Below are positions 1-5,612 of a stretch of 5,612 nt of DNA, in pieces. Below the pieces are notes generated by a model. That model saw only the letters and a program-made list of their open reading frames with translations. It had not been told where the DNA came from and did no database searches. This DNA is from an uncultured Altererythrobacter sp. (GTDB taxonomy: Bacteria > Pseudomonadota > Alphaproteobacteria > Sphingomonadales > Sphingomonadaceae). The stretch is taken from positions 1 through 5,612 of the forward strand of contig CALLIO010000066.1 of NCBI GenBank assembly GCA_938009055.1, read 5' to 3'. The stretch's first letter is position 1; each line of letters starts with the position of its first letter. The position numbers were made by a program, and so were the translations under genes.

Positions 1-1193
1 CTTTGGTCGTGCGGCCAACATCAGAAACCATTATCGGCGATGCAATGGCGCGCTGGGTGCAAAGCTGGCGCGATCTGCCTCTACTGACCAATCAATGGGC
101 CAATGTTGTGCGCTGGGAAATGCGCACGCGGATGTTCCTGCGTACCAGCGAATTTCTGTGGCAAGAGGGGCATACGGCGCATGAAAACGAGGAAGATGCT
201 CTGACCGAAACGCAGCGTGCGCTGGAAATGTATCGCGCCTGTGCCGAGGAAGATTTGGCCATGCCTGTTGTGACTGGCGAGAAGCCCGAGAACGAGCGTT
301 TCCCCGGTGCAGTTGAAACATGGTCGATCGAAGCGATGATGCAGGATGGCAAGGCGCTGCAGGCGGGCACTTCGCATTATCTCGGCACAAATTTTGCCGA
401 AGCTGCGGGTATCACTTTCCAATCACGCGAGGGCAAGGAAACCCATTGCCACACTACCAGCTGGGGCGTTTCCACCCGCATGATTGGCGGGGTAATTATG
501 ACTCATGGCGATGATGATGGCTTGCGCGTTCCGCCTGCCATCGCGCCGCAGCAAGTCGTGATCTTACCGATGCTGCGCGGCAAAGATGAAGATGCTGACG
601 CCACGCTCACCGCCTATTGCGAGGAACTGCGCGGTCAAATCGCTCAGCAATCAGCCTTGGGCGAACGCGTGCGGGTGCTGCTCGATACGCGGCCCGGAAA
701 AGCCGCTGGCAAGCGTTGGGACTATGTGCGCAAGGGCGCACCGGTCATCATCGAGGTCGGCAGCCGCGACATGGAAGCGGGCGTCGTCAGCCTGATCCGG
801 CGCGATCAATTGTGGAATGCGGAAACTGGCAAGGCCAATTTCGCAACGCCAACGCGCGCTGAAGCAGCCGCTGGCATCAGCGCCATGCTCGAAGACATTC
901 AGCACGCGCTCTTCAACGAAGCGGCAGAGCGCCGCGATGCCAATATCACTCGCAATGTGGGTTCGCTGGAAGACGTCGCCAAATTCTACAGCAGCGGCGA
1001 AAAATACCCCGGCTGGGTCGAGGTTCAATGGTCCAAGCCAACCGGCGATGCGCTGGAGAAAGTCGTCGAAACTTTGAAAGAGCACAAGCTCACCATTCGC
1101 AATGTGCCAATTGGCGCAGCTTCGGCTGATGGCCCCTGCATCTTTACCGGCGATCCGGCTGTTGAACGTATTCTCCTCGCGCGGGCCTATTAA
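1..1193 (+). CDS. proS: Proline--tRNA ligase, archaeal/eukaryotic-like type (3' part, 5' end outside window)
   Basis: Class II aminoacyl-tRNA synthetase that charges tRNA-Pro with proline in the cytoplasm. The frame is open to the left edge, so the TTG at position 3 is an internal Leu codon, not a start. Roughly the first 100-120 residues are missing, judged from the usual ~480-510 length. Counting from that Leu, the fragment shows the RPTSE block (4-8), motif 2 (about 37-60, with FLRTSEFLWQEGHTAH), the substrate-binding stretch QAGTSHYLG (120-128), and motif 3 (about 161-182, with THGDDDGLRVPP). A HGTP anticodon-binding domain (about 183-285) and a C-terminal domain ending in Ala-Arg-Ala-Tyr follow. 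A terminal Tyr is typical of this ProRS type. The zinc-binding cysteines found in Thermus-type enzymes are absent; only Cys379 remains in the C-terminal domain. The E. coli-type editing insertion is not seen between motifs 2 and 3. The stop abuts the rnr start in the same frame, suggesting co-transcription. Identification is very secure. Confidence 0.97.
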   Translation, partial: LVVRPTSETIIGDAMARWVQSWRDLPLLTNQWANVVRWEMRTRMFLRTSEFLWQEGHTAHENEEDALTETQRALEMYRACAEEDLAMPVVTGEKPENERFPGAVETWSIEAMMQDGKALQAGTSHYLGTNFAEAAGITFQSREGKETHCHTTSWGVSTRMIGGVIMTHGDDDGLRVPPAIAPQQVVILPMLRGKDEDADATLTAYCEELRGQIAQQSALGERVRVLLDTRPGKAAGKRWDYVRKGAPVIIEVGSRDMEAGVVSLIRRDQLWNAETGKANFATPTRAEAAAGISAMLEDIQHALFNEAAERRDANITRNVGSLEDVAKFYSSGEKYPGWVEVQWSKPTGDALEKVVETLKEHKLTIRNVPIGAASADGPCIFTGDPAVERILLARAY

Positions 1194-3485
1194 TTGGCCA
1201 AACGCCCGCACAAAAGTGGACCGTCGCGGCGCCCCTTGGGCCTGCCTTCGCGTGAGCAAATTCTTGAGTTTATCCAGAAAGCCGATGGCCCCGCTGGAAA
1301 GCGCGAAATCTCGAAAGAGTTCGGTCTAAAAGGTCAGGAAAAGATCGCGCTCAAGCGCATGCTTAAAGACATGGCCGAAGAAGGCCTGATCGATGGCAGA
1401 AAAACCGCTTACCATCGGATGGGCGGCGTTCCCAAAGTCACTGTTCTGCGCGTGGTTGAGATCGAGGATGGCGAGCCCGTCGCAATCCCTGACAATTGGT
1501 CGGATGAAGCGCCCGGCGATCCGCCGCGCTTGGACGTGCGCGAAAGCAAAAAACCCAAGAGTGGCCGCGCTTTCCCGGCACTCAAAGTGGGTGACCGTAT
1601 TCTGGCGCGCACCGAAGAACTTGAGAGCGGTTGGCGCGCGCATGTGATGAAGAAGCTGCCGGCGCGCACCGAAGGGCTGATGGGCGTGGTTGAGCTCGAT
1701 GGATCGGGCAAGGCATGGCTGGCTCCTGTCGATAAACGCGTACGCAATTCCTCACCGATTTCGGATTTGGCGGGCGCTGAGGAAGGCCAATTGGTCATCG
1801 CGGAGAGTACAGGGCGCTCGGCCCGTTCTGCCGTCAAAGTGATTGAAGTGGTTGGCGACCCGCTTGCCCCCAAAAGCTTTAGCCTGATAGCCATTGCCAA
1901 GCATGGCATTCCCCATTCTTTTCCATCCGAAGCGCTCGACGCAGCAGAGGCTGCCGCCGATTTGCCTCTGGACGAGACGCGCGAAGACCTTACCCATCTT
2001 CCAATTGTCGCGATTGATCCGGCCGATGCGCGCGATCATGATGATGCGATCTGGGCAGAGCCAGATGGTAAGGGCGGGTTCAACGCTCTCGTCGCGATTG
2101 CCGATGTGTCCTATTATGTTCGGCCCGGCAGTGCGGTGGATCGCGAGGCGAGGAAGCGCGGCAATTCGGTTTATTTCCCCGACCGCGTTGTGCCGATGCT
2201 GCCTGAGATTCTCTCCACTGAAGTGTGTTCGCTCAAAGAGGGTGCGGACCGCGCGGCAATGGCTTGCCATCTGCATATCTCAGCCGAGGGTAAGATTGGC
2301 AGTTTCCACTTCACCCGCGCTAAGGTACGGATTGCGCATAACCACGCCTATGAAGAAGCGCAGGCGGCGATTGTTGAGGGCGATGCGCCCGATCATCTGA
2401 CGCATTTGTGGGCCGCATGGGAGGCGCTGGCAAAAGCGCGGGCTGCGCGCGATCCGCTCAATCTCGAAATTCCCGAACGCCGCGTTGTCTTGAACGATGC
2501 GGGACAAATCGAGGAAATCGCTGTTCGCGAACGTTTGGATGCGCACCGCGTGGTCGAAGACTTTATGATCGCAGCCAATGTCGCGGCGGCGAAAGCGCTG
2601 GAGGCGAAAGCGGCGCCTGTTGTCTACCGCGTGCATGAAAGCCCGAGCCGAGAGAAGCTGATTGCCTTGCGCGAATATCTCGCCACGATGGGTCGCAAGC
2701 TTGCGCTTGGTCAAGTGATTAAGCCGAGCCTTTTCAATCATATGCTTGCCTCAATTGAGGATGAGGCTGAAAAGCAACTAACGATGGAAGCCGTGCTACG
2801 CAGCCAGACGCAGGCTTATTACGGCCCCGCCAATGCTGGCCATTTCGGCCTCTCGCTTGGCTCTTATGCGCATTTCACCTCGCCCATACGGCGCTATTCC
2901 GACCTTTTGGTGCACCGCGCATTGGTCGATGCTTACCAGCTAGATAACCCCCAGACAGGTCGAGATGTCCCTAAGACCTCTGGCCTTTCCGAGCCTGATC
3001 GCGCTTCCCTACAGCAAATCTGCGATGCCATCTCGCAAACCGAAAGGCGCGCAATGGAGGCAGAGCGCGACACGATTGATCGTTATGTTGCGGCATGGCT
3101 TTCAGCAAAAGTGGGCGATGTTTTCCAATGCCGGATCACCGGCGTGCAGAGTTTTGGCTTCTTCGCCACAATCCTCGGCATGGGCGGCGATGGTTTGGTG
3201 CCCGTCTCAACCCTTGGCCGCGAGCGCTTCCGCTATGACGAGACGGCGCATGCACTGATTGGCGAGGATAGCGGCACACGATATGCCAGCGGTGATCAGC
3301 TCAAACTCAAGCTGGCAGAGGCCAATGCGCTGACCGGATCGCTCAAATTCGTGCCGGTCGATTCAGACGGTAATGCAATCGAACCGCGCGGGCGACCTGT
3401 CCCGCGCCGCAAGGGCAAATTCGTCGCCGGCAAACGCGGACGCCCGGCCAATATCCGGCATCAAGGGCGCAAGCGAAAACGCTGA
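1194..3485 (+). CDS. rnr: Ribonuclease R (3'-5' exoribonuclease, RNB family)
   Basis: Processive hydrolytic 3'-5' exoribonuclease that degrades structured RNA and acts in mRNA, rRNA and tRNA quality control in the cytoplasm. The 763 residues show an N-terminal winged-helix region (about 17-75), cold-shock/OB domains (about 125-235), and an RNB catalytic domain (about 262-590). A C-terminal S1 domain (about 638-722) and a very basic tail (731-763, 15 Lys/Arg of 33) follow. The metal-binding set D-x5-D-x-D-D is intact as Asp275, Asp281, Asp283 and Asp284 in DPADARDHDDA. The conserved HFTSPIRRYSDLLVHR block is at 560-575. The TTG start at 1194 is chosen because the preceding codon in the same frame is the proS stop, so no upstream start exists. 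The next in-frame Met (56) would delete most of the winged helix. No clear Shine-Dalgarno precedes it, so translation is probably coupled to proS termination. The gene ends directly against the convergent usp gene. Confidence 0.97.
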   Translation: MAKRPHKSGPSRRPLGLPSREQILEFIQKADGPAGKREISKEFGLKGQEKIALKRMLKDMAEEGLIDGRKTAYHRMGGVPKVTVLRVVEIEDGEPVAIPDNWSDEAPGDPPRLDVRESKKPKSGRAFPALKVGDRILARTEELESGWRAHVMKKLPARTEGLMGVVELDGSGKAWLAPVDKRVRNSSPISDLAGAEEGQLVIAESTGRSARSAVKVIEVVGDPLAPKSFSLIAIAKHGIPHSFPSEALDAAEAAADLPLDETREDLTHLPIVAIDPADARDHDDAIWAEPDGKGGFNALVAIADVSYYVRPGSAVDREARKRGNSVYFPDRVVPMLPEILSTEVCSLKEGADRAAMACHLHISAEGKIGSFHFTRAKVRIAHNHAYEEAQAAIVEGDAPDHLTHLWAAWEALAKARAARDPLNLEIPERRVVLNDAGQIEEIAVRERLDAHRVVEDFMIAANVAAAKALEAKAAPVVYRVHESPSREKLIALREYLATMGRKLALGQVIKPSLFNHMLASIEDEAEKQLTMEAVLRSQTQAYYGPANAGHFGLSLGSYAHFTSPIRRYSDLLVHRALVDAYQLDNPQTGRDVPKTSGLSEPDRASLQQICDAISQTERRAMEAERDTIDRYVAAWLSAKVGDVFQCRITGVQSFGFFATILGMGGDGLVPVSTLGRERFRYDETAHALIGEDSGTRYASGDQLKLKLAEANALTGSLKFVPVDSDGNAIEPRGRPVPRRKGKFVAGKRGRPANIRHQGRKRKR

Positions 3486-3932
3486 TTATTCCGCGCCTTC
3501 TGCCTCCTCGTAAGTGCCTGGAATGATATAGAGCGGGCAAGGCAGGCTTCCGGCATGGCTGGAGAAATGGCTGACCAATGGCCCGGGATTGCCCGCATCA
3601 GCGGCCCCCAAAACAAGCGCGCCCACCTCGTCATGCTCGCTAAGAAATTCGTTCACAATCTTGGCGCTGCTGCCGATCCTGACCGAGATTGCGGGCATAA
3701 TCCCGCTTTCATCGAACAGATTGCCCGCCGCGCCATGCGCCAGCATTTCCACCCGGTCGCGCGCTTCCTGCTCAATCGTGGCCTGAACTCCGCCAAAAGC
3801 GCTGACATTTTGCTGCGGGGTCACCGCCAGAATATGCACCGCACCATCAAGCGCAGCCGCGCGCCGTGCCGCAAAGCGGATCGCGGCTTTCGCCTCGTCA
3901 GTATCATCCATCACAACCAGAAATACGCGCAT
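3486..3932 (-). CDS. Universal stress protein, UspA family
   Basis: Small cytoplasmic single-domain Usp fold protein of 148 residues, the usual length for the family. It starts at the ATG whose complement is at 3930-3932, preceded on its own strand by a G-rich stretch (GGGGG) about 10 bases upstream as a possible ribosome-binding site. The N-terminus MRVFLVVMDDTDEAKAAIRF is the typical first beta strand with its acidic turn and first helix. The C-terminal strand pair VGALVLGAAD...PCPLYIIP (about 103-138) is the hallmark family ending. The canonical nucleotide-binding pattern G-x2-G-x9-G-(S/T) is not intact: where Gly-Ser is expected, about 13 residues before Pro-Cys-Pro, the protein has Val120-Ser121. 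It may therefore belong to the non-ATP-binding class (inference). It is convergent with rnr (no gap) and divergent from the E2 gene. Family assignment is firm; the specific stress role is unknown. Confidence 0.9.
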   Translation of the reverse strand: MRVFLVVMDDTDEAKAAIRFAARRAAALDGAVHILAVTPQQNVSAFGGVQATIEQEARDRVEMLAHGAAGNLFDESGIMPAISVRIGSSAKIVNEFLSEHDEVGALVLGAADAGNPGPLVSHFSSHAGSLPCPLYIIPGTYEEAEGAE

Positions 3933-3956
3933 TCGACCGGACCCCCATCAAAATGA

Positions 3957-3985
3957 AGTATCGGCTGAAATCGTATTCTTCGCAA
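3957..3985 (-). promoter_or_regulatory. Possible sigma70-type promoter for the usp gene
   Basis: Read on the minus strand, TTGCGA (complement of 3980-3985) is followed after exactly 17 bases by GATACT (complement of 3957-3962). Each hexamer matches the sigma70 consensus at 4 of 6 positions. A transcript would begin about 18 bases upstream of the usp ATG, leaving room for the G-rich ribosome-binding stretch. This is a pattern match only, and by-chance matches are common. It is supported mainly by its position in the only sizeable gap of the window. Confidence 0.3.
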
Positions 3986-3994
3986 GATGCTTGC
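3982..3994. repeat. Short inverted repeat (5-bp arms, 3-bp loop)
   Basis: GCAAG (3982-3986) and CTTGC (3990-3994) are perfect complements around ATG; the flanking bases do not extend the pairing. It overlaps the candidate usp -35 box, so it could be part of an operator, but a 5-bp palindrome arises easily by chance. Confidence 0.3.
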
Positions 3995-4070
3995 CCGACG
4001 CGGTGAAATTCGTCAGAGCCAGACGAGCACTAAGCCGTAACGTAACGCGCCAAGGAATATTGCCAGAAAA

Positions 4071-5504
4071 ATGTCTATCGAACTCAAAATGCCCGCTTTG
4101 TCACCCACGATGGAAGAGGGGACGCTGGCCAAGTGGCTGGTCAAAGTTGGGGATCAGGTTTCATCCGGCGATATCATGGCCGAGATCGAAACTGATAAGG
4201 CGACGATGGAATTTGAAGCTGTGGATGAAGGCACCATCGCCTCCATTCTGGTGGAACAAGGAACCGAAAATGTCGCCGTTGGTGCGGTGATCGCAATACT
4301 GGCCGAAGATGGCGAGGATATTGGCGACGTTAGTGCGCCTGCTGCGGCGGCTGCGGACACGGCTCCTGCTGAGCCTGCTCCGGCTCCTGCGCCGGCACCA
4401 GCCCCAGCTCCCGCTAAGGACGGGCCTGCAGCAACGCCAACAGCGCGCAAATTGGCCGAGGCGGAAGGGGTCGACCTTTCCACCCTTTCAGGCACCGGCC
4501 CCAAAGGCAAAATCACCAAGGGTGATGTCGAAGAAGCGATTGCGAACGGTGCTGGGGCAGGGGCCACTGCAGCCACTCCGGCACCCGCGCCCGCTGCGTC
4601 GGCGCCAGCAACCACCGGCCCGCGCGTCAAAGCCTCGCCACTCGCGAAACGTATCGCTGAGCAAAAGGGTCTCGACCTGAGCACCATCACCGGAAGCGGA
4701 CCGGGCGGCCGGATCGTGAAGTCCGATGTTGAGAATGCGGAAGCGGGCGCACCTGCCGCAGCGCCCGCCGCAACTGCAACAGCTGCTGCCGCCGCAATCC
4801 CAAGCGATGGCGATGCCCCCTATGAAGCGGTCAAACTCAACAATGTGAAGAAGGTCGTCGCCCGCCGCCTGACCGAGGCGAAACAGACCGTTCCGCATAT
4901 CTATCTCACCGTTGATATCCGGCTCGATCCGCTGCTCGACCTGCGCAAGCAAATAAATGCCGAGCTGGAAGCAGACGGCGTCAAACTGTCGGTCAATGAT
5001 CTGCTGATCAAGGCGCTTGCCCGCGCGCTGGTCAAAGTGCCCAGCTGCAATGTAAGCTTCCAAGGCGATATGCTGCATCAATACAGCCGTGCTGACATTT
5101 CTGTGGCCGTCGCTGCACCGTCTGGCCTCATCACTCCGATTGTAACGAGCGCGGATACCAAGAGTTTGGCCGCAATCTCGACCGAGATGAAGGAGCTTGC
5201 AGGCAAGGCGCGCGATGGCAAGCTGAAACCGCATGAATATCAGGGCGGCACTGCCTCACTTTCTAACCTCGGCATGTTCGGTACCAAGAACTTCGATGCC
5301 GTGATCAATCCGCCGCAAGGTATGATTCTGGCCGTTGGCGCGGGCGAACAGCGCCCCTATGTGGTCGATGGCGAGCTTCAAGTCGCGACTGTGATGAGCG
5401 TGACGGGCAGTTTCGATCACCGCGCAATTGACGGCGCAGATGGCGCGCAACTGCTCGACGCGTTGCGCAAGCTGATCGAAAGCCCGATTGGGCTGGTGGT
5501 TTAA
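4071..5504 (+). CDS. pdhC: Pyruvate dehydrogenase complex E2, dihydrolipoyllysine acetyltransferase, with two subunit-binding domains
   Basis: Core subunit of the pyruvate dehydrogenase complex. It takes the acetyl group from E1 on its swinging lipoyl arm and transfers it to CoA. The 477 residues show a lipoyl domain (2-78) with the lipoylated Lys43 in ETDKAT, and an Ala/Pro-rich linker (about 88-118). Two consecutive peripheral-subunit-binding domains follow (121-156 and 188-223), separated by a second Ala-rich linker. A third Ala-rich linker (224-243) leads to the acyltransferase domain (about 250-477), with active-site DHRAIDG at 449-455 (His450, Asp454). The N-terminus MSIELKMPALSPTMEEGTLAKW is the mitochondrial/alphaproteobacterial PDH type. 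This favours acetyltransferase over the 2-oxoglutarate (OdhB) or branched-chain E2. Most E2 proteins have a single binding domain, so the pair is unusual. E1 and E3 genes are not next to it here. The ATG at 4071 gives the exact family N-terminus. Confidence 0.95.
   Translation: MSIELKMPALSPTMEEGTLAKWLVKVGDQVSSGDIMAEIETDKATMEFEAVDEGTIASILVEQGTENVAVGAVIAILAEDGEDIGDVSAPAAAAADTAPAEPAPAPAPAPAPAPAKDGPAATPTARKLAEAEGVDLSTLSGTGPKGKITKGDVEEAIANGAGAGATAATPAPAPAASAPATTGPRVKASPLAKRIAEQKGLDLSTITGSGPGGRIVKSDVENAEAGAPAAAPAATATAAAAAIPSDGDAPYEAVKLNNVKKVVARRLTEAKQTVPHIYLTVDIRLDPLLDLRKQINAELEADGVKLSVNDLLIKALARALVKVPSCNVSFQGDMLHQYSRADISVAVAAPSGLITPIVTSADTKSLAAISTEMKELAGKARDGKLKPHEYQGGTASLSNLGMFGTKNFDAVINPPQGMILAVGAGEQRPYVVDGELQVATVMSVTGSFDHRAIDGADGAQLLDALRKLIESPIGLVV
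4332..4424 (+). repeat. Ala/Pro-rich flexible linker coding repeat in E2
   Basis: Codes for residues 88-118 of the E2, including a run of alternating Ala-Pro (about 102-115) built from GCN-CCN codons. Such linkers are stiff but mobile and let the lipoyl domain move between active sites. The varied third bases show that it is not a recent simple-sequence expansion. Confidence 0.75.
4431..4538 (+). other. First peripheral-subunit-binding domain of E2
   Basis: Codes for E2 residues 121-156, a 36-residue E3/E1-binding fold: a first helix with TARKLAEAEG, then VDLSTLSGTGPKGKITKGDV with the conserved G-x-G-P-x-G turn and the D-V of the second helix. It matches the second copy (188-223) at 20 of 36 residues without gaps. 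Confidence 0.85.
4632..4739 (+). other. Second peripheral-subunit-binding domain of E2
   Basis: Codes for E2 residues 188-223. ASPLAKRIAEQKGLDLSTI, a G-x-G-P-x-G turn (GSGPGG, 208-213) and RIVKSDV follow the classic form of the domain (A-S-P-x-A-(K/R)-(K/R)) more closely than the first copy. This copy is therefore probably the ancestral position, next to the catalytic domain. Confidence 0.88.
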
Positions 5505-5516
5505 GCTCCAATTTTT

Positions 5517-5521
5517 GAGGA
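5517..5521 (+). promoter_or_regulatory. Ribosome-binding site for the downstream lipoprotein gene
   Basis: GAGGA with 7 bases to the GTG at 5529. It is the best Shine-Dalgarno match in the window, and it decides the start of the partial gene that follows. Confidence 0.65.
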
Positions 5522-5528
5522 AAGAAGC

Positions 5529-5612
5529 GTGAAAAAGACAATTGGTGGATGTTTGGTGGCGTTTTTCGCATTGGCCGCTTGCAGCGAGGCAGAAAGTGCT
5601 GCCACGGCAGAA
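5529..5612 (+). CDS. Putative lipoprotein (5' part only, cut by window edge)
   Basis: Twenty-eight codons are visible from a GTG start; the rest lies beyond the window. The N-terminus has Lys2-Lys3, a hydrophobic stretch (5-16), and the lipobox Leu-Ala-Ala-Cys with Cys18 as the predicted lipidated residue. It then turns to a Ser/Glu/Ala-rich region (SEAESAATAE) typical of a lipoprotein tether. Ser at the position after Cys does not give an inner-membrane retention signal by the E. coli Asp rule, so outer-membrane sorting is likely (inference). It begins 24 bases after the E2 stop with no terminator between, so it is probably co-transcribed with pdhC. The mature domain is not visible, so no function can be named. 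Confidence 0.75.
   Translation, partial: MKKTIGGCLVAFFALAACSEAESAATAE

Larger units (their letters stand above)
3933..4070. other. Divergent intergenic region between usp and E2 gene
   Basis: A 138-bp non-coding gap from which usp is read leftward and the E2 gene rightward, so it must carry both sets of signals. It contains the candidate usp promoter, a short perfect inverted repeat GCAAG-ATG-CTTGC (3982-3994), and a tandem CGTAACGTAACG (4036-4047). An AAGGA stretch lies at 4052-4056, 14 bases before the E2 ATG. That is rather far for a Shine-Dalgarno, so its role is uncertain. I could not find a convincing -35/-10 pair for the E2 gene on the plus strand. Confidence 0.6.

Noticed and set aside
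3..5. TTG at the left edge as a proS start
   Set aside because: It falls directly before the conserved RPTSE block in the middle of the catalytic domain, so it is an internal Leu codon of a truncated gene.
651..1259. 202-codon minus-strand frame opposite the proS 3' end and rnr 5' end
   Set aside because: It is antisense to two well-supported genes and has no recognisable motif; it is a shadow frame.
1409..2741. Several minus-strand and alternate-frame open frames inside rnr (105-174 codons)
   Set aside because: The RNase R frame explains the whole stretch with intact catalytic motifs. The others have Arg/Ser/Cys-rich composition typical of shadows.
3486..3560. Search for a Rho-independent terminator shared by rnr and usp
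   Set aside because: No GC-rich hairpin with a T-run is visible on either strand around the junction.
3555..3956. 133-codon plus-strand frame opposite the usp gene
   Set aside because: The minus-strand Usp protein has clear family start and end motifs. The plus-strand product has none and extends into the promoter gap.
4332..4424. Ala-Pro run considered as a microsatellite or recombination repeat
   Set aside because: Third codon positions vary and the peptide is a normal E2 linker, so it is a protein-level repeat rather than a DNA repeat.
4154..5234. Long open frames on the minus strand across the E2 gene (178 and 248 codons)
   Set aside because: They lie wholly opposite the E2 coding sequence, are rich in low-complexity Ala/Gly/Ser or Arg/Cys, and show no recognisable domain. 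They reflect GC-rich Ala/Pro codons in the real gene.
5505..5528. Possible terminator after pdhC (ATTTTT run at 5511-5516)
   Set aside because: The T-run has no stable stem before it and is followed at once by a ribosome-binding site.

Overview
The window reads as an ordinary core-chromosome segment of an alphaproteobacterium. Sphingomonadales, and probably an Erythrobacteraceae-like organism, is my best guess. This is inferred from protein style: an archaeal/eukaryotic-type prolyl-tRNA synthetase ending in Tyr, an RNase R of about 760 residues, and a mitochondrial-type pyruvate dehydrogenase E2 encoded apart from E1. Moderately high GC and wobble choice fit this. I see no mobile element, CRISPR array, tRNA, rRNA or phage gene. 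Coding density is very high, and the only sizeable non-coding stretch is about 138 bp.

Left half (1-3485, + strand): the 3' part of proS runs in from the left edge. Its TAA stop is followed at once, in the same reading frame, by the TTG start of rnr (RNase R). The two genes form a tight translation and RNA-turnover pair.

Middle (3486-4070): a small UspA-family gene on the minus strand ends exactly where rnr ends, with no bases between the two stop codons. Its start faces the E2 gene across a 138-bp divergent intergenic region. That region holds a plausible minus-strand promoter and a small hairpin.

Right half (4071-5612, + strand): the dihydrolipoyl acetyltransferase (E2) of the pyruvate dehydrogenase complex. 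It has one lipoyl domain, an Ala/Pro linker, two tandem peripheral-subunit-binding domains instead of the usual one, and the catalytic acyltransferase domain. Twenty-four bases after its stop, a good ribosome-binding site and a GTG start open a lipoprotein gene that is cut by the window edge.

No radically new system is visible. The most noteworthy signal is the duplicated subunit-binding domain of the E2. Next come the two zero-gap gene junctions (proS|rnr in the same frame, and rnr|usp tail to tail) and the loss of usual motif residues in the Usp protein and the ProS C-terminus.
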